The notes beneath the pieces are model-generated. The model was not told the origin of the DNA. It saw nothing but the letters and a program-made list of their open reading frames with translations, and searched no databases. Below are positions 13,783-16,252 of a stretch of DNA of 16,252 bases, in pieces (position 1 is the first letter of the stretch; each line of letters opens with the position of its first letter). Both the position numbers and the translations under genes were made by a program. The DNA is from Flavobacterium psychrophilum. GTDB taxonomy: Bacteria > Bacteroidota > Bacteroidia > Flavobacteriales > Flavobacteriaceae. The stretch lies in NCBI GenBank assembly GCA_945878515.1, contig CAMCTL010000068.1, positions 1 to 16,252 of the forward strand. The letters run 5' to 3'.

Positions 13783-15317
13783 TTTTAAAGGAATACAGAA
13801 CGAGTTCAGGAGAATTTATTTTATATAATGGAAATCCAAATTTTGACAAATTAGAAGAATTGTCAAAAGGAGCAGGAGATCTTTGGCATAGTTCTTTTGA
13901 ACAAGGCTACAAAAATGCTTTCCCAGAATTAGTATACCAAACTGCAGTATTTTATTGGTATCTAAATGATTTTGACGATTTAGAGCAATGTATAAGTTGG
14001 AGAGTTAATCCAAATGCATTTGCAGTTCGAAAATCAGTTTGGGAATTGACTAAAGGTTTTGATACGGACTTTGATAATCCACAAATGCAAGCTTTGGATT
14101 TTGGATTTAGATTGAACATGTTTGTGGGAGGCGTAACGTTGTACGTAAAAAATTTATTTATTGACGCTATTGAAGAAAAAGTATCTATTTCGCAAAAGGA
14201 TCGACATCTTTTTTTTAGAAAAAATTATATAACAATTCATGCAGTTTATTTGATTTTTAGGACGGGGTTTTTAAAAGCGTCAGAATGGAAAGCTTTTTTA
14301 TACGTAAAACAAAATTTTAAGAAACGAAACTTTAATATTTGCATTCCATCTAGGGCATTAAATAAAATAGAAGGCACACCTACTGTAAGTTATATCGTTC
14401 CTACAATGGGTCGGCAAGATTATACGCTACAATTGTTAGATGATTTAGCAGCCCAAAGTTACCGTCCTACACAAGTAATTATTGTCGATGCAACACCACA
14501 ACAAGAACGACAAGAATCATTATATAAAAGTATTGATTATCCTTTTGAATTGATAATTAAATGGCAAGAATCCAAAGGAAGCTGTAGAGCAAGGAACGAA
14601 GCAATTGCCTTTTGCCATGGTGAATATATTGTTTTTGGCGATGACGACATACGTATTCCTGCAGATTTTATTGAGAAGCACATTCGGTTTTTACAAACCT
14701 ATAATGCAGATGCTTGCAATGGACTTGATATTAAAGCTGATAATTATAAACAAGATTTAAATGATTTACAAAAAAAATTAGATGATTTTGATTTTAGAAA
14801 ATTTCTGGTTGGGAATGCACAATCTTTCAGTAATGCCAATTCTTGTGTAAAAAAAGTATTTGTTGACCAATTGGTTGGAAATGATATAAATTTTGATGGT
14901 GGTTACGGCGAAGATGCAGATTTTGGACTTTCATTAGCAAAAAAAGGAGCAACAGTGTTGAATAATCCGTTTTCAGTGAATTTGCACTTAAAACCTCCAA
15001 GTGGCGGATATCGATTTTGGGGTACACAAGCTAAGATTTTGGGAAAGAATAGAAAGAAGCAACCTTGGGAATTAGATACACCAGTGAAATGGATTACTCC
15101 TGTTCCAAGTCCAACAATTATGTATGGAATTTTGAAACACTATTCGGCACACCAACTGCAAGAATACAAGTACAAGAATTTTTTATTTTATATAATAAAT
15201 GGATCAAAAGCAGGAATTCTTTATAGGTTATTGAGATTACCTTACAAAAATTTACAATTTAAGAAATCAATTTTTTATGCTAGGAAACTAATGAATCTAG
15301 GCATAAGATACCAGTAA
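13779..15317 (+). CDS. Two-part protein: partial GT2-like N-terminal domain plus complete GT2 domain
   Basis: 512 residues. The C-terminal part (about 200-450) is a full GT2 domain: TVSYIVPTMGRQDYT (202-216), IIVDATP (234-240), GSCRARNEAI (267-276), the GDDD metal-binding motif (287-290) and GYGEDADFGLSL (375-386), which carries the acidic pair expected near the acceptor site. The N-terminal part (1-190) lacks a nucleotide-binding strand and DxD but contains NPNAFAVRKSVWELTKGFDTDF (78-99, key Arg84, Gly93, Phe94, Asp95) followed by LDFGFRLNMFVGG (106-118). This looks like the acceptor half of another GT2. It may be a degenerate fused domain or an accessory domain. No strong membrane helix. 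The start is fixed by the ATGA overlap with the GT4 gene; the next gene begins 4 bp after the stop. Confidence 0.75.
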   Translation: MILKEYRTSSGEFILYNGNPNFDKLEELSKGAGDLWHSSFEQGYKNAFPELVYQTAVFYWYLNDFDDLEQCISWRVNPNAFAVRKSVWELTKGFDTDFDNPQMQALDFGFRLNMFVGGVTLYVKNLFIDAIEEKVSISQKDRHLFFRKNYITIHAVYLIFRTGFLKASEWKAFLYVKQNFKKRNFNICIPSRALNKIEGTPTVSYIVPTMGRQDYTLQLLDDLAAQSYRPTQVIIVDATPQQERQESLYKSIDYPFELIIKWQESKGSCRARNEAIAFCHGEYIVFGDDDIRIPADFIEKHIRFLQTYNADACNGLDIKADNYKQDLNDLQKKLDDFDFRKFLVGNAQSFSNANSCVKKVFVDQLVGNDINFDGGYGEDADFGLSLAKKGATVLNNPFSVNLHLKPPSGGYRFWGTQAKILGKNRKKQPWELDTPVKWITPVPSPTIMYGILKHYSAHQLQEYKYKNFLFYIINGSKAGILYRLLRLPYKNLQFKKSIFYARKLMNLGIRYQ

Positions 15318-15321
15318 TATT

Positions 15322-16252
15322 ATGAAATTCTCCCTCATCATCTGCACATACATGCGTCCTCAATCATTGCTGCAATTATTGGATTCGGTTCAGGAACAAA
15401 TTTTATATCCTACTGAAATTTTGATTATAGATGGTTCTACAGATCAGAAAACTAAGGAAATTTTAGAAGACAACTCATTTACAAGTTTGCATTATTTTGC
15501 TGTTCCTACCGAACATCGAGGGTTGACCAAACAAAGAAATTTTGGAATTAAAAAAGTTGGAAATAATATAGAAGTTGTATGTTTCCTTGACGATGATACG
15601 GTTTTAGAAAGAAATTATTTTGAAGAAATTATCAAGACTTTTGAAGAAAATCAAGCGGTTTCAGGCGTTGGTGGCGTAGCTATAAATGAAAACGGTTGGA
15701 GTCTAGCTGAGCCAAAGAAAAAGTATAATCCGAACATATATTATCATTTTGATGGCTATGTTTACAAAGAAGGTCAACGCAATGTCGTTCGTAATTATTT
15801 GGGGCTTCAATCTCATTTGGGGCCAGGAAGACTCCCAGACTATTCGCACGGTAAAACTTGTGGTTTTCCATTAAATGGTAAAACTTATGAAGTAGATTTA
15901 CTCATAGGAATGTCGTTTGCTTTCCGAAAAAATGTAGTCGATTCTATACTATTTTCAACTTATTTTGAAGGATATGGCTTATATGAAGACGCCGATTTTA
16001 GCATTCGTGCCTTACAATTTGGAAAAAATGTGATTAATACAAATGCACAATTAAGTCATTTTCATCATCCTTCAGGAAGACCCAACCAATACCGATATGG
16101 AAAAATGGTAGTTCGAAACGGCTGGTATGTTTGGAGAGTCAAAAACCCTGAACCTTCGTTTACGGCCAAATTAAAATGGCATTCTATTACAATTTTATTG
16201 GTTGTAATCCGATTTACAAATATGTTTACCACTATTAAAAAAAAGGAAGCAT
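15322..16252 (+). CDS. Glycosyltransferase family 2, 3' end outside the window
   Basis: An ATG at 15322 opens a frame that stays open to the last base, giving 310 residues without a stop, so the gene is truncated only by the window edge. It starts MKFSLIICTYMRPQSLLQLL, a classic GT2 first strand. It has IIDGST (35-40), RGLTKQRNFGI (66-76), the LDDDT metal-binding motif (89-93) and GYGLYEDADFSIRAL (217-231), with the Glu-Asp pair and a downstream histidine cluster HFHHPSG. The architecture is close to the C-terminal domain of the preceding protein (DDD, EDADF, then H-x-PSGG/PSGR), so the two may be diverged paralogues. It is expected to be an inverting glycosyltransferase acting on the cytoplasmic face; a hydrophobic stretch near 293-302 may touch the membrane. 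Donor and linkage are unknown. Confidence 0.87.
   Translation, partial: MKFSLIICTYMRPQSLLQLLDSVQEQILYPTEILIIDGSTDQKTKEILEDNSFTSLHYFAVPTEHRGLTKQRNFGIKKVGNNIEVVCFLDDDTVLERNYFEEIIKTFEENQAVSGVGGVAINENGWSLAEPKKKYNPNIYYHFDGYVYKEGQRNVVRNYLGLQSHLGPGRLPDYSHGKTCGFPLNGKTYEVDLLIGMSFAFRKNVVDSILFSTYFEGYGLYEDADFSIRALQFGKNVINTNAQLSHFHHPSGRPNQYRYGKMVVRNGWYVWRVKNPEPSFTAKLKWHSITILLVVIRFTNMFTTIKKKEA

Overview
This window is part of a surface-polysaccharide biosynthesis locus. The source is probably a member of the Bacteroidota, most likely a Flavobacterium-like organism. The DNA is very AT-rich, start codons lack Shine-Dalgarno sequences and instead follow A/T-rich stretches, and the gene content is typical of flavobacterial glycan clusters. 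All genes recognised lie on the + strand, and most are joined by 0-30 bp gaps or by ATGA overlaps. No RNA gene, complete mobile element, CRISPR array or confident promoter was seen.

Layout. (1) Positions 1-1867 are a nonulosonic (sialic-acid-like) sugar module: the 3' end of a UDP-GlcNAc 2-epimerase gene and a CMP-acylneuraminate synthetase gene, with an AT-rich glycosyltransferase gene between them. (2) 1868-3568 encodes an asparagine-synthase-type amidotransferase, probably a glycan-modifying amidase-ligase. (3) 3703-5097 encodes a GT-B-like transferase. (4) 5186-9338 is a tight four-gene cassette: an ArnC/DPM1-type polyprenyl-phosphate glycosyltransferase (TTG start), a sugar N-formyltransferase-like protein, a WecE-type dTDP-4-keto-6-deoxysugar transaminase and a GT-C-type membrane transferase. 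(5) 9339-9809 is a 471-bp non-coding stretch with two overlapping, mutually exclusive inverted repeats. (6) 9810-16252 holds a large membrane protein, two GT4 glycosyltransferases chained by ATGA overlaps, a two-part GT2 protein and a second GT2 gene that runs off the window end.

How the genes may work together: the first module makes a CMP-activated nonulosonic acid. The cassette appears to make a dTDP-4-amino-4,6-dideoxyhexose (probably Fuc4N), formylate it, load it on undecaprenyl phosphate, and add it outside the cytoplasmic membrane. The four enzyme classes parallel ArnB, the ArnA formyltransferase domain, ArnC and ArnT of lipid A Ara4N modification, but with a different sugar. The remaining glycosyltransferases would build the main repeat unit. 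The flippase, polymerase or ligase and initiating transferase are not identifiable here and presumably lie outside.

The most notable points are the Arn-like cassette with a WecE transaminase, the formyltransferase with Val at the usual catalytic Asn position and a T10 tract early in its gene, and the paired alternative hairpins in the only long intergenic gap.
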